A DNA stretch of 64,000 nt from Balamuthia mandrillaris (taxonomy: Eukaryota; Discosea; Longamoebia; Balamuthiidae), in NCBI GenBank assembly GCA_031835245.1, contig JAVKOQ010000060.1:124001-188000 (forward strand), in the 5' to 3' direction. The notes under the pieces are model-generated. The model saw only the letters and a list, made by a program, of their open reading frames with translations. It was not told where the DNA came from and did not search any database. Position 1 is the first letter of the stretch. The number at the start of each line of letters is the position of its first letter. Of the stretch, positions 40,821 to 55,350 are shown in pieces. The position numbers were made by a program, and so were the translations under genes.

Positions 40821-43800
40821 TTAAGAAGAGAAACAGGATGGCTCAAGGTCCACGTTCCAAACGGTGAGGGCGGCACCGCGTTGGTACCAATAGGAAGCAG
40901 GCAGAGAAGTGGGCATGCGCAGATAAATGGAGAAGAGCAGGTCCAAACGAGTGGGATTGAGATATACCGGCAACTCCACCTTGTTCTTGTGAAGAACGGC
41001 TAAGTCCACCGTCCCTTGTTGTGGTTGGGTCTCTCCGCGAGGAGGCACGTGCACCCACGTGAAACGCACGTCTGGCATGTTGGTGAACAGGTCTCTCGTG
41101 ACGGCCAACTGACCTTTCATCCAGGAAGCTCCTTCAATGCTGAGTCCATGCACTATGAAGCTGGTGCTGTCCGAAATGACTTGCTGCTCTCCCTCCTGTG
41201 ATCCATCGAGCACGTCCACATGGAGGGCAAGGTTCTCTACGGACCAACCGTGAGCACGAGCGGCTGCCTGACGAGTGGCTGTGATGAAGGCCTCGGGGAA
41301 GAACAGACCGCCCACCCAGATGGTCAGTTGCTGTTTGTTGCGTTGGCGCAGGTGATGCAACTGCTTCATGCGGCGAGTGAGATCCACCAACCAAGCATTG
41401 ACGCTAAGAGTCTCGGGTACGGCGTACATCCTCCATTCTCGGGGGATGAGGCCTTTGAGCAGATCGCTCATGATGCTGCGCAAGTAGTTGGTTTGCTTGA
41501 GCTCGCCGCGGCATGTCAGTATGGTGTTCTGTAGATCGCGACGTACTTTGACCACAAGACCAGCTCCCGCACTGAGCTCTCTTTGGAGGCAGCGAAGGAC
41601 CGGATCATGTTCGCTGGCGCCGTAATCTTCTCCTCCTTGCTCCTTTTGCTTGCCCGGCATTTGAGCGAGTTGCTCAGGCAGCAGCAACAACCACTTCTCG
41701 GCGGTCTGACTGAGAGCTATCATCCAAGCGGGGAGAGCACCAGCTACCTCCTTCTCTTTATCTGGGGACTCAGACGAAGATGCGGCCTCATCCTCTTCAA
41801 TGACTTGCATCTTCTGCAGCTTCTTGAGCATTTCCTTGCCCTTGTTGGCCAGCAACATCACCTCCGCGTTATCAGGCAGACCAAGCCATGCTGGTGTCTC
41901 GTTTTCAGGCATGCTTGCTTGCACCCACTTGATAAAGTCATCACGGCTTCGGCCATCGGGCACAGTTAGCACTTCGTCATTCTCAGCCGAAGAAGAACCG
42001 GCAGTAGAGGAAGCGAGGAGGGCATTGGTGAGCGGGAATTGAGCATCAAAGCTGTGCGGCGTGAAGAGGTGGTCGAGGAAGGAGTCAAGTAGGCGCTGAT
42101 CGAAGGGATTATCTACGCGGCCGCCATACACGGTCTGGCCAAGCAGAGTGCGAAGGGCAACCCATGGGATACGCTCAGGCGGGATGTTGGAACGGCCTTG
42201 AGCACGCAAGTCCACCCAGTAGTCCACTGTGTCGAGCGCACAGCGCAAGTCTGACTCGTTGAACTCAAACATCTTGGACCAACCGAGTGGTGCATAGCGC
42301 AAGCGCTCTTGCACCACGGCATGGAACCACGCCAGCAGGAAGTAAAGGCGGACGCGTTCAACGGGCTGCCTCTCCATTCGGTCTGGCGTTATATTGGAGA
42401 AAGTATGCAGCAGGTTGGCGCGAATGCCTGGTGGAGGCTCGAATACGAACACATGCGCCTCTCGAAGGAGACTAGTTGGGAGACGAGGATGGATCTCTGA
42501 AGTAAGGAACAAGCGGAAGGTAGGCTTGGGTTCCAGGCTGTGAAGCTTCTTCTCCAGCTGTACCAGCCACTGCGGCGCCAAGTGGATGTTCTTGAGGAGG
42601 ACCCAAGTACCCGACTTGGCGGCTGCCGCGATGGCTTTCTCCGCCAAATCGAAACCTTCTGCAGAGCCAAGAGCCAGTGACTTGCAGGCACGCTTCGTCT
42701 TGTTGACGAGCTCATCAACAAGATAGCTGGCATCATGACCGGCGCTTGAGCACAGCAGCAAAGGTGAATCGCTGCTGCTTTCCTTCTCCACAACGTGCAG
42801 CAGGTCAAGGTCTGGAATGTGAAGGAACGCCTCTCCAAACACTTTAGCGGCGTATTGGGCAGCTCCAGCCCTTAGCCTGTCCGGTCTAAGTCCCTTCAAC
42901 AATAGCAACCGCCTGAACAGAGCAATGACCTTCGAAGGAGAGGCTCCTGCGCCTTCTTGTTGAGCCTGTTCCCAGGAAGTCGGCACGTGGTGCTCCGCCG
43001 TTGGCGAGGTCAGGAAGTGCCTCCACTCTTCTTGGTTGCTGTTCATATGCTCTGCTATGCGAGCAAAGGACGGCAGCTTACGCAACTCAGAAATAAAGAC
43101 TCGCTGTGGACCCGACAGGAAGTCCAGCCCCACAGTAGCTTCGTCGCTCTTTGCGGTGCCGCCAACGTTGTGGGTGCCTTTCAACAAAAAGTCAAACTCG
43201 GTGGGATTCGCTTGGTCCGGCGAGTCTTTGAGGCGGATCTGAGTCAACCGCAGGGCAAACGTGAGCTGATCCTCATGAAGGAGACCTCTGGCCACGCGTT
43301 GGAATACCAGCTGGAACACATCGTGCATCAGCACGGAGAGGCGCTGAATGTGATCGGTCAGGCCGTCCAGGTGGTCGTTGCGCAGAAGAATGTCGTGGAA
43401 GATTCGCAAGAAGAAGTTCAACGAGAATTGATATAGGAAGTGTACGGAGGCGGTCTGCTCCAGAGCAAAATATATACCAGAACAGGCCACAGCCATTGGC
43501 ACGTACTCCTCGCTGACAGTGCTGATCTCCTGCATAACAACCTCGGTTTGAGCCATCTTGGCGGCAACGGAGGCAGCTTCGTTCTTCAAGGATTCCAACG
43601 TGCTAATGACGTGGTCATCTTCCAAAATGTTGTTGCCCTGAGAGGCATTCAAAGCATCCAACAAGGATTTCTCGAGGTTGCGCAAGCGCACCTTGAACTC
43701 GCCCTGCAGCTTGAGCAGGTCCACTCTCTTCTTGTGGACGTCGGGGCGCTCTGATTTGAGCACAGAGTGAAGGCACTGGCTCTGGAGGCTGCTAGGTGTC

Positions 43801-46800
43801 ACAGTAAAGTTCACAAAGGTGACACGGCTGCAAAGATCGGGAGTGAAGTGGGAGGTGGGATCTCTTGTAGACAAGAAGATGACAAACGAGGGAGAAAAGT
43901 CGACGTCTTGGTCGCCAAGCCTTATCAGCACGCGTCCACCGGTCTTACGAATCTCCTTGTTGAGGACTGGATTGAGAACGGGATCAATGCTTTCCACGTC
44001 TTCAACCAACAAGGGTGTGCCGAAACGAAGCGCGCTCTCCAAGTTCTTCATGAAAGAGGCATCGAGGAAGCTGGTCTTCTTGATCTTGAGGTCGGCGTAC
44101 TGTTTCATCAAGAACTCGGCAGCCTGGCCCGATGGATCGATAACCAACGGGTACCTATTGAAGCGGTGCAACATAATGGCGTTCTCCAAGCAGAGATCAT
44201 CGGCAGGCAAGGCGTTGTTTTGCCAGGAGAGGCGCTCGTCGGGTGTAGAGAGGTACTCGATGACAGAGATATCTTCCTTGAAGGCTACGCCAACAGCCTG
44301 CAGGTGAGCTTTCCATTGGTTTTGAAGGGTAGTACGGTAGTGCTGATCAAAGAAGCCAATGTAGGCTAGGAAGGCAGCGCTGATGAAAGAGTCGCCTACA
44401 ATGGTGGCCATGTGGGCCTTGAAGGTCTCACTGCTGCTCTCCCAACGATCCTTCTCCGAGTTGAGATTGTAGAGGAGGGCGGTGGATCTCTCTACCTTGG
44501 TCTTGACCGTCGCCATCTCGGCCTTGATGGCCTGAGTCTCGCTGATGAGCATGGCGTATTCGTCCTTGTAGCGGTTGATGCTAGCCTCAAGGTTGGCGAT
44601 TGTGTTCTCCATCTCTTGCTGCTTGTCCTTTAGCTCGCCGGCGGCATCTTCTAGGCTTTGCACTTCTTGGCGAAGAGGCTCCACCTTGCCCAGAATGTCG
44701 GAGTAGGACACTTGGGCGATGATCCAGGCGGCGAGAGGGCCACAGGCTTTGCTGGCGTGATTTATCGTCTCAAAGTTGAACTCGGGGTCGCTGAGATACT
44801 CCTTCTTTAAGAGGGTACGCAGTTTGGCAGAAATAGTGTTGGTGTCGAACGACACGATGTTAGAGATGAAGGACTTGTCGACGATCATACGACGAATGCC
44901 ATCCCAGGTTTGCTTCTGGTGGGTGATGAGAAGGCCAACAGCCTCCAGGGTCTTTTTGATCTTTTCAGGAGGTCTTCCCAGCACACGGATTTCCTCCAAG
45001 TGTTTTCGTTTGATGCCGGACACACTCTTCTTGGCGGCTTCGACGGCGGGCTCTGCTTTGCTAAGATCCTCGTAGGCCTTATCTTTCTTGATTTGAATCT
45101 CCTGCTCTTGCTTTTCCAACTTAAGGCGCAGCTCCTGAGCAGCTTGTCGCTGTTGCTCTGCTTCTTGCTGGTCTTTAACCATCTGCTGCAGCTTCTCATT
45201 GGCCTCAGCCTGCTTTTCCTCCAAGACCTGACTCTTCACGCGGAGACTTTGCTGCATTTCCTTGACAGCTTGTTCTGTGTCTCTAAGCTTTTGCAAGCCC
45301 ACATTGACGTGAAGCTGCTGCTCTTCTAGCTCTTCCCTCTTTTCGTTGATGAGGCGCACAAAGTGGGCGATGAAATCAAGGTAATGACGAGGGGTGACAT
45401 AGTTGGATCTGCCTTGTTGTCTAGAGAGCTGCCAGTTGGCGTCGTTAATGGTGTTGTGGACGTAGACGAGGGCGCTGATAACAGCATCGCGATGGGATGG
45501 ATGAGTAGGATTAGACAAAGGAAGGTTGGTCTCTGGGAAGAAGTCAGGAGGTTGATAGGTAGGATCATCCAGATCCACGTTCTTAGTGAACTCGGAGCCC
45601 ACTTGGAACAAAGCTGCATCGGACCACTCTCCGAACCAGTCCAACACACAACGGTTGAACAAGGCAGGAGAAGTGGCAGCTCGGTTGTGGAAGTCGGGAC
45701 TGGCAGGGTTCATCGTGAACACAATGTGAAGATTGTTACGGACCTGCAAGGTGAACCACTTGTACATCTCTTCCTCTGTGTCCAAAATAAGACCACGGTT
45801 CTGGACAGCTTCCTTGCATTGATGCATGAGTGTAGTATATTCATCACCCTCAAAGAGACCGGGCACTTCACCGCTGGCCAGCAGCGTGTTCATCCTCTCC
45901 AGGAAGCTGGATTCCAGCACGTTGGACTCGTCGAAAATGAAGCATATTTTCTCGTCAGCACAGCCCGCTCGCTTCATGACAGTTCGAAGATCGTTGTCGA
46001 AGTCTTCGGGGCTGTAGCGGTTGTTGACCTTGATGGTGAAGATGCTGAGTCCGTTCATCCACGCCACGAAGCGGGAGAGCACAGTCTTACCACCACCGCT
46101 CACACCAATAAGTAGAGCGTGTCCCTGTGGTTGACGGAACACTCGATCGATACGGAGAATGTGGTCCAACACTTCGTCAAAGATAACCAAGGGTACATCC
46201 AGCTCCTCCTCGTAGAATACCTTCAGCCTGGCCTTGACGTAATCACGGAGCTCAGCTCGTTCCACACGTACGTACTCTTTAGAGAGCCAGTTACTGAAGA
46301 GTATGGGCCTGGCCAACGCCTTCTCATCGAGGTTGGGGAAGTGCTTCATGACGATGGCGTCAATAGTCTTGTCGGTCCATTGAGCTTCTTCTCGAGTGAC
46401 CAGCCTATCCTGGAAGAGCCGCAGCCCTTCATGCACCCACAAGCGCATGAGCTCTTCCAGAGCGATACCTTCTCTTGCCTTGATGGCTGTGTAGAGGGCA
46501 CGCAACCAGCGAGACAGTTCTCTGGGACTGTAGATGTAATGGGCGTGCATATCTGGCGTGAACCGCTTCTGGGAGGTCAAATAGAACTCCACCATAGCTT
46601 CCGTGAGAGAAGCCGCCTGCGAGCGCAGAGGCGGTTGCAGCTTCATCAACGAGCGGTAGAAGGTGCCATAGATCTGAATCAACGAGGACTCGGAGGGGAA
46701 ATCAACGAGCAATAGGGGCACATGTCGCAGGAACCTGTGGGACAAGGGCACACGGCCTGCGTCTGTGGGAGGGTTGCATGCTCCCACGAACTGGATCCTC

Positions 46801-49800
46801 TCCAGGGTGATCCACTCGTGGTCTTTGTTGCCATCCGTGTTGATCTTCCAGTAGCCACCCTGCTCTGTCAGCTGTCGCATAAACGTGATGACGCGTTGGG
46901 TGCCATACGTGTCGTTGGCAGGAAGGTTGACCTCATCGCAAAACACGACCAGCCACTTGCCAACCTGCACAGGCTGCAGGACGGTTCCCTTGGGCGTATG
47001 CTTCAGCTCGCAGTGCTGCTCAAAGGTTTGCAGCAGGAGCTCTGGCGTTGTGGCGCTGGAAAAGTTGAGCGACACCATTTCAAAGTCGGGCAAGGATTTG
47101 AGGGTGCTATCTAGGGTCATGGTTTTACCGCTGCCTGGTGGGCCGCACAAGACGAGGGGTCTGTGCTCTGCCAACCAGGATCGAAGCACTTCGGTATGAC
47201 GCACGGTATCCACAGTGGGAATGACCACATCCGGTGAGGCCACCATGTGAGTCTCCACTTCGACGGTTGGCACCAAAGTGCTCCACAGGTGCCAATCTCC
47301 GTCTTCCAGAGATACCCAGTAGTCCAGCAGGGAGGGACCAGAGGGGTCTGGCATTGGCGTTGTGGCCAGGCTCATCACATGCTTGCCAAAGGCCTCCCTA
47401 TCGGAAAGACCCATGCTGCCGCCCAATCCCCACATCAGGGCATAATACAACCGGTTCGTCATATATCTCTCCAGCCGGTCCATCGGCAAGTGGAAGTCCG
47501 GGTGCTCCTGGTTGTATTGCAGTATGTTGTAGATGCCTCTGTTGATGAGAGAGAACGATGACAGCAGCGTGCGCAAGCGAGTAAAGTCCATAATGTGGGT
47601 CTGTTTTTGGGCATAGGCCATACACTTGTCCACAAGGTTACCGTTCTCGAAGAAGGGTTCCAGGATCTTGGCCACATCTCGTTGAAGGAGCAAGCCAGAA
47701 GGAGCTTCTACTTTGCCCTCGTCCAACAAAGGCTCTTGCAGCGTGGAAGAGGAACCACCAGCGGTCGGTCTTTGCTTAGTGGCGGCGGTGACCCTACGGA
47801 ACGACTCACGCTCCACTTCGTCGAGGGGCTCCCACTGAAGCCGGAGCAGGTAGTTAGTGTAGATCATCTGCGTGGTCAGCGTCTCCTCCGAGAACCAAAC
47901 CATGCCACAGCGACTGACAGTGGCTGGGGTTGCATAGCGAAGGTCCTGTACTTCGAACATGACCCGCACGTTGTCGGGCAGAGCCAGACGCTCGCCGTTG
48001 GGAAGGGTCAGCAGCTTGTTGTCATCCAGTAAACTGTTCAAATTTTCAACCCATTCAGGGTCCACATCACCGTCGAAGACGAACCAGTGTCGCTTATTGC
48101 TCTCTCCTCGCACATTATCTACTATCTTACGAAGCAAGCCCGTAAACAGACCATCCGTCCATTCTCTGGTGGTGGCATCCAAAGAGCCAAAGAGCTGCTC
48201 CTTGGTGATAGCTTTGGGATCCAACACGTAGGCCTCGGCCTTGATGCCCTCGCACCTCTCCAAAGCTTCAAGCAGCACGCGCCATGCTGAGCTCTTGCCG
48301 CTGCCGGAAGGTCCTACCATCATAACACCATGTCTTAGTATTTGGATCTGGTAAAGTTGCAACAGCTTCGCTTCCCACTCTGGGCTGACCACGAGGAAAC
48401 GTTCCTTGCAAATCTCTGCGATTTTGGCTCGCAGCTCGTCCAAACTTATTGGGTTGGGCACTGAATTGGGGAATACGTCAGACAGTAGCGCCTGGAACAA
48501 TGGAACATCACCGGCCACCAGCTTTGGAATGACGTTCTCACAGATGCTTCGCAACAGGATCTCTTGTTCAAAGGTTGTCCACTCTGACTCGCTTTCCTTT
48601 GGCTTCTCTTCTTCCCCTTCCGTTATGGTGTAAGTCTTTCGCTTGATGTTACCAGCGCTCACCAACACGCTCTTCAGAGCTCGCAATCCAAAGTCGTAGT
48701 GGCTTTGGGTGGATAGTTGCTCGCGGCAGAGGTTGAACAGTGGTACCACTTTGCTTGCTAAGCGCTCCGCCGTCTTGAAGCCTTGTGAATAAAGCATCAC
48801 CTGAGAAAGAGAGGCTGGTCAGGACCTTGATTTCTTTTTGCCTAGACTAGAGCAAGCATACCTGAGCAATCAACTCTCTGTCCGGTTGAATCATAGCAAC
48901 GCCACGGAAGAGTTGCTTAAGATTGTCCGGCAAATTAGAGCGTCCCGCATAACCTGGATTCATTGTCACGAAGATACCCTAAATAAAATTTGAGAAACAA
49001 GTTCATCACAATAAGATAACAGTTTTCACAGTGATTGAGGAGGATGTGTGTACCATGACGGGGTTGATTTTGACGGATTTGCCGATGATCTCCACTTCTT
49101 TGGCCTTCTCCTTGAGTGCCACTTGAATGCCCTGGATCTGCTGAGAGACAGCAGAGAGCATCCGCTCTTCCAGACGATTGAATTCGTCAAAGCATCCCCA
49201 CGCACCACATTGACAAAGTCCAACAAAGATACGGCCCATGGCTTGGAAGTCAAAGTTTTCATCACAACAAAATACCAAAACAAATCGACCAAGTTGAGTA
49301 CCCAACGCCTTAACTGTTTCTGTTTTGCCGGTACCGGCAGGACCGAAAGGACTGCCACCCAGACGAGCTTCCAGGGCTTGCGTTAGGGTCAAGTAGCAAC
49401 GATCCGTCAATGGGGTCTGCACAAGTCGTTCGGCCACGCCCAAGTACTCGAATCCATAAGTGAATGAGGCATTGGCCATTCGCACGGTCAATCTTTTCAG
49501 AAGCGAGTCCTTGCTAGGGTTCCAATAAAATCTCATTTCTTGGAGCCACATAAAGTCAGCGGCACTGCTTATTTTGTGCTTGATCAACTATATTAACGTG
49601 GACCAAAACAAGTGTCAGATAAGATAGTGTCAAACAAAAGCGAGCATGACTTCGAAACTAAAATACCTTTCGGATGACATCTCGTTGATGAACGCATTCA
49701 GTGATAAGGTGTTCGTGTTTTACACGCTTAGTTGGGGCGAGATCCTCTATAACGCTATCGGCCAACAGGTTCAGTTTGTTCTCAATGTTTTGCAGAACTT

Positions 49801-52800
49801 TGGCGAGTCCTTGTTGGGCTGACTCCGAAGAACCTCCCTCTTCGCCCAGGGCCTGCTCTACTTCCCTGCACCACAGCACTTGAGAGGCGAGAACCACGAG
49901 CTGTGCTGGACATCTATCAATCCAAGACAGATAGGCCTTCGTGTCCAAGGTTGCCGCTTGTTCTATAACTTCCATTTCTGCTATGTAATCCTGTAAGAGA
50001 GAGGCAAGCGTGAATTTCATCTCGTTTTCGACCGTGCTCAGCCATTCGTATATCTTGGGGTGGTCCTTGAGTGAGACCGCCTTCTTAAACATCACCACCT
50101 CGCCTTCGCGGGACGACATGCCCAATATGTTGGCCTGCTCTTCGTCAAGTACCAATGAGGCCAATCCTGCAAACATTTTTTTAAGATGTTTCTGCACCTT
50201 AAAACTATGTAATGCGTGAGTTAATTGTGCAACTCTAGAGAAATTGGTGGTAACAAATAAAGGCTATAAAGACGTACATGTCCTTGCTGTTACCGATAAT
50301 CTCCAACAAGTCCTCATCACCAACAAAGTAAAAGCGTGGGAAGGCAGAGCGTTGTCTCTCGAGATATTCACCGAGGGCTTTTTGGATCTTGGTCAGCAGA
50401 TCGGAAAGCCTTTCAAGAGAACGGAACAGGCCCTCGATCTCCAGCACCTCCAGAATTAAAGGTGCCTTGCTGACTTTGCGCATGAGAGTAACAAACTCGG
50501 TGTTGATGCTACGGAAGCGGGTGCTTTCCACGGGCAATAGGTGTTGAATATCTCCACTTCCAGCAAAGATGCCTTCCAGGTATACCCATCTACGCTGAAC
50601 ATCAATCCACACGTCAAAGATCTGCTGAATACGATTCAATTTATCTTCCCAGCCGCTAGCTTCCTCTTTGAAGACCTTGAAGTAAGGAGACATCTTCATG
50701 GCGCCCAACGAGTTGGAGTGCTCTGCTACTTTGGCAAAGAGGTCGTCCCAGCCACGAATAAGTCGGCACTTGTTCTGGTAGTTCACCAAGTCGAGTTCAT
50801 ACTGCTGCCAGAATTGGCGAATCTGAAAGTAAAGAAAGATGTGATTACTAACGTAACTCTCCATCTTTACGAGCTTATGGAGCATATGCAAACCTGTTTA
50901 ATAAATTCTTCCAAGGCAAGTTCTCCTTGTGCCTGCTGGATGATATCTTTGAACAGCTTGGCATTTCTATTCAAGTCGCAGTCCCAGATATCCCCGAGTG
51001 TCAACTCTGTAAATAGCCAATTTGCATTTAATTGTCGCCGCAGAGTCTTCCAGTGTCTCTCTTTGAGGGCCTCAGAGCGCAAATCTACAATAATCATGTT
51101 GGCTTTAAGGTGTCTACAAAATGACAAAAGAGAGTTAGACAAATCACTTATTTCCTGCAAACTGATGATTGGAGTGAGTGACGCACGATTTCACTGTTGA
51201 TTGCAAGTGCTCGAAGGCAGAATACTGCCTGACGCGGTTTGGCAAAGTCTTTAAGCTGGAGAGGATCTCATCCAGAGAGTGGCGTATCTGGAATGGACAA
51301 TAGAGATTTATAAGCAATTTGGTGTGTTTGTTTTTTTTTTTGAGCTGATGTAGGTACCTTTCGTGGGATAACCGCCGACCAAGGAATCTCTTTCAAGGTG
51401 TCCAAACTCTTCCATACGTCGGATAACTTGTTCCACACTTCCTTCAAATCATTCATTTCTTCTTCGATGGGTGTTAAGACGTCCTCCGACTGTATTAAAA
51501 GGTAAGGAGCTAAAGAGAGAGAAAAAAAAAGGAATTTAAAACGGTTGTAGCGCACCTCAGTTTCCAGGTTAAGAGCGACCTTAGCCTTGCAAATGCGATC
51601 ATATTCCTCTTTAAGTCTTACGAGCCGCCCATCGAAAATCTTCAACGTCTCAAGAGCAGTTGTGAACTTCGTATCCCCAGAAACCGGTTTGGAATTGTTC
51701 CAGTCCTCGCTAAACTGGCGGATCTTTTCTGCGACAGACTTTCCTTCAGCGGCAACTTTCATCTGCAATGCTGGAATTTCGGAGTTGATAGAATCTGTCT
51801 TGCGACTGAGTATCTCATTGAATGCATTCCACTCGCCCTCTACCATGTCAAACTCCAGCCAATCAGCAGGAAATTGGAAGCGTTGGCGACGCAGCAAATC
51901 TTGTCCTGAACCGTAACAACGAAGCTCTTCTTCCCATGCCTTTGTTTATGATAATAAGAATAACCAACATTCGTCATGAGATGGATGTAAGGTGTCGAAA
52001 ATATAATTTGAGAAACCACGTACCGGGATGCACTTCTTGATTTCTTGAACTCTGATGATGAAGGCCACTGCCTCCGCAGTGGAGTCTGTCTCAACTGAGT
52101 GTTGTTCAAGCTCCACACGGGATGAAGAGATTTTGCTCTGGAATGTGCAGGATAGCAATAACGTTGTAAGAAACTCGTAATATAGGAAGAGAAAAAAATG
52201 GATACATACATGGAAGGCCTTCATGCTATCGGCAAGCTTTATGCCGAACTTTTTCAAGACATCCTTGTGCCAAAAGTCATATTTGTGATTCACATTGGAC
52301 TGAACTTGGCCATAACGAATTACAACAGTACCAAAGGACTTTTCGCTCTCAGAAGTATCAAACGTCTTACGAGAACGTTTGATTTGTTCTAGAACCTGCA
52401 ATTAAAAACGTTAGTCGGATTTGGCCAAACTGTGGGAAGTAAAATATGGAGCCAAACCTTTTGCCAGGTGAACAAGTCATCACCAAGGCGAGAATACAGC
52501 GTAGAAGCTTCCATATCCCAAAGTGCTTGATACTGCAGCCATATTTGAACATACTGCTCAACTTCACGCAGCTTATCCTCCAGAGTATTGTACGCTTGCT
52601 TCATAGCACCTTCGGGCAAGCGAGCCAACTAATAGCGCAAAAAAAAGTTAGAACACTGCCAACAGGCTATTCTACAACGAATAGAGCAAAAACAGATAGG
52701 CACCAGTTGTCTATAAGTGTTGATAGCAGCAGCGTGCATATCTTTCTTGTGGACAAGACCTTCATCATAACGAGAACTTTGTGGTCGGGAAAGGTCACAA

Positions 52801-55313
52801 ATGTTGGCCAACCAAGTAGAGAGCTGTTGCACCCAGTGTTCCCTTGCATGCTCCAAAGGGGGATCTAGTGCAATAATCTGGTTACGGATGACAATCTCGT
52901 GATAACTGGTTTCTATCTTGGGTCTGTATAACTTTTTCCTATGCAAGGGTTGTTGCGCTTCTTTGACTTCGGTAGAGAGCATGTCTCCATCAGAGGTAGC
53001 GGAGGGCGCCACTTCTCCTTGGTCACTATCACGAGAGGCAGGGACACTACCAGCTGGGGCTCTTTTCCGTCTGGCCATGGCGCTGGAGCGGTAAGAGGAA
53101 GCTGTGGAGATGGAGTGCTGCGACTCCACCACTTCGTCATCTTGGCCGAAGGTGGAAATCCAGGCCTGGAACGCTTCTTCTAAGCGTTGTAACAGAATCT
53201 TTTCGATCTGCTTGTCCAACTCCCTCACCCAGGACTCCAAGTTGGAATAAGAAGCCAGATTGAGGTAGTCCACCACCTTTTGTATGTTTTCCATGACTTG
53301 GCTCAGAGTGTCCTTTTCCAGCGCGCACAAAGCCAAGGTGTTCAACGCGGTTTGGATTTCCGAGTACTTGACAAGTAGCTCATCCACCTTATCCTTGAAG
53401 GTAAGCACCGAGTCGGAAAGACGTCGAACGTAGGGATCGACCTTAGAAAGCGTCTCCCACTTGATGTGAAAGCCCTCGCTGATATGATGCTGCACATCTA
53501 GCTTGTAGGCCGAGATGAGGGGAGCGATCTCTGGTCCAATCTTGGCTGAGGTCTGGGTGTAAGTTCGGATGGCTTCCTTCAAAGAAACAGCGAACGGATA
53601 GACCTGCTTCGCTCCACTTGCCAACAAGGTGATCGAAAAGGGGACGCGGAAATTGAGCCATTGCAGGTTGCGTACTTCCTTGAAAAGGGTGATGATGTTC
53701 GGGTCGAAATGCACATCTAGCATGAGAGTCTTTCCTTTCTTTGTTACATTGAGCAACCGCCCTGATACTTGAAAATTACGCGATTCCACGTCTTTGGCCC
53801 ATTTTTCGAAGATCTAATAATGATGGCGAAGAAGGCCGAAAAAGTTAAAAGGCTAAAACTTCGCGCAAGTGAGTGTCATCAAAGGAAGTTGTGTACATAC
53901 AACGTTAGCGTTAAGCTTTCTGCGGAACCTCTCACCATCAGCTTTGAGCTTCTGGCCCTCCACATCGCGCTCCCAACCTTGACCCAACACATCTTCCACT
54001 CTTTGCATTTCGGTGGCGAGCTGACGCTCAATCTGCCTGGCCCAGATAATAGCTCCAGACACTGGTGGCAAATCTCTGAGTTGACTCATGCGGTAGGCCT
54101 CTGAGTTGCTGTATTGAGTCTTGAATTTGTCATGAAGTCCTTTGATATCGTCCTTCACTCGCTCAATGAGTTGTGTTTGGTATTCCTGGATAGCACCACG
54201 GATGCGAGGACGGAAGAACAGGGCGTTAAACTTGGAAAAGACCCTGAACATTTCGCTTGCATTCTTGGCCGTTGCTAACTTGTCTCGAAGCTTGGCTGTA
54301 ATTTGAGACTCGACGCGATCGATCTTCGAGTCATATCTCTTAACCGCAGCCTCCCAAATCTCTGTCCCCTCTATCCAAACAGTAAGACACAAGGTGCGAT
54401 TTTATAAATTCAAAAAAAGAGAGAAAACGTACCTCTTGAAAGGTCGAGAATATCATTCACACGGGTGACTTCCTCGTAGGCATCTTTGATTTCTTGGCTT
54501 GCATTACGCCCATCTGCGCTGTTTGGCGAGAGCACTCGCACTATAACGTTCAACAATTCTTCATGTTGATGCCTAAACTTACGCAATTGGGAGATGCGCT
54601 CTTGCAATGGGCGATTCTCTGCGTTAACCTAACAAAGAGGGTTTACATGTTAGAACGAGAGTCCTTATTGGAAGTGGACAATTGGCACGTACTCGTAGCG
54701 GGATTTTATCTTTCTGGCGCTTCCGGGCAAGATCCCTGATGGAGTCGCGGAAGCTATCAAACTCATCCTCCCAAACAGCAAATAGAGTGCGGCAGGCAGA
54801 GGTTATCTGATCAAACTCGGGGTAGGTTAGGTGCATTAAACGTTTTGCCCGCAAAAGCATCAACAATTTGGAACACATGTCGCGTGAAACAGCCTCTACC
54901 AAACGGAGATAGCGTGGGATAGGATAGTGGGCATTCTTGGTTCTCTTCAAGTGGGTAAAGATGGCTTTAACTGCTTCAGAAACCTTCTCCACCTCGCTGG
55001 CGGTTAAAAGCTCATCAACAGGGAAATCTTTCATAAGGCTTTTGTAGTGAAGAACTACAAAAAACAAAAAAACAAAAAAACACAAATGAGTAAAAAAGGT
55101 CGTGGTATGAAGCTCTGATATAAGGCTCTAACCTGTCTCTTTGGCTTTCTTCAAGCCAATAGTATCGGTGTCAAACGCAGCAGTTGCGTGGAAACGTTTT
55201 GCTTGTTTCAAAATGCCAAGAGTACATTCTATTTAAAGAGATGAAAGAACAGTAAATTATCAGGCGGGAAATGGAGAGAAGGGATAGTAATGAAGAAGCT
55301 TGTAACGAGGATG

Positions 55314-55350
<37 letters not shown>

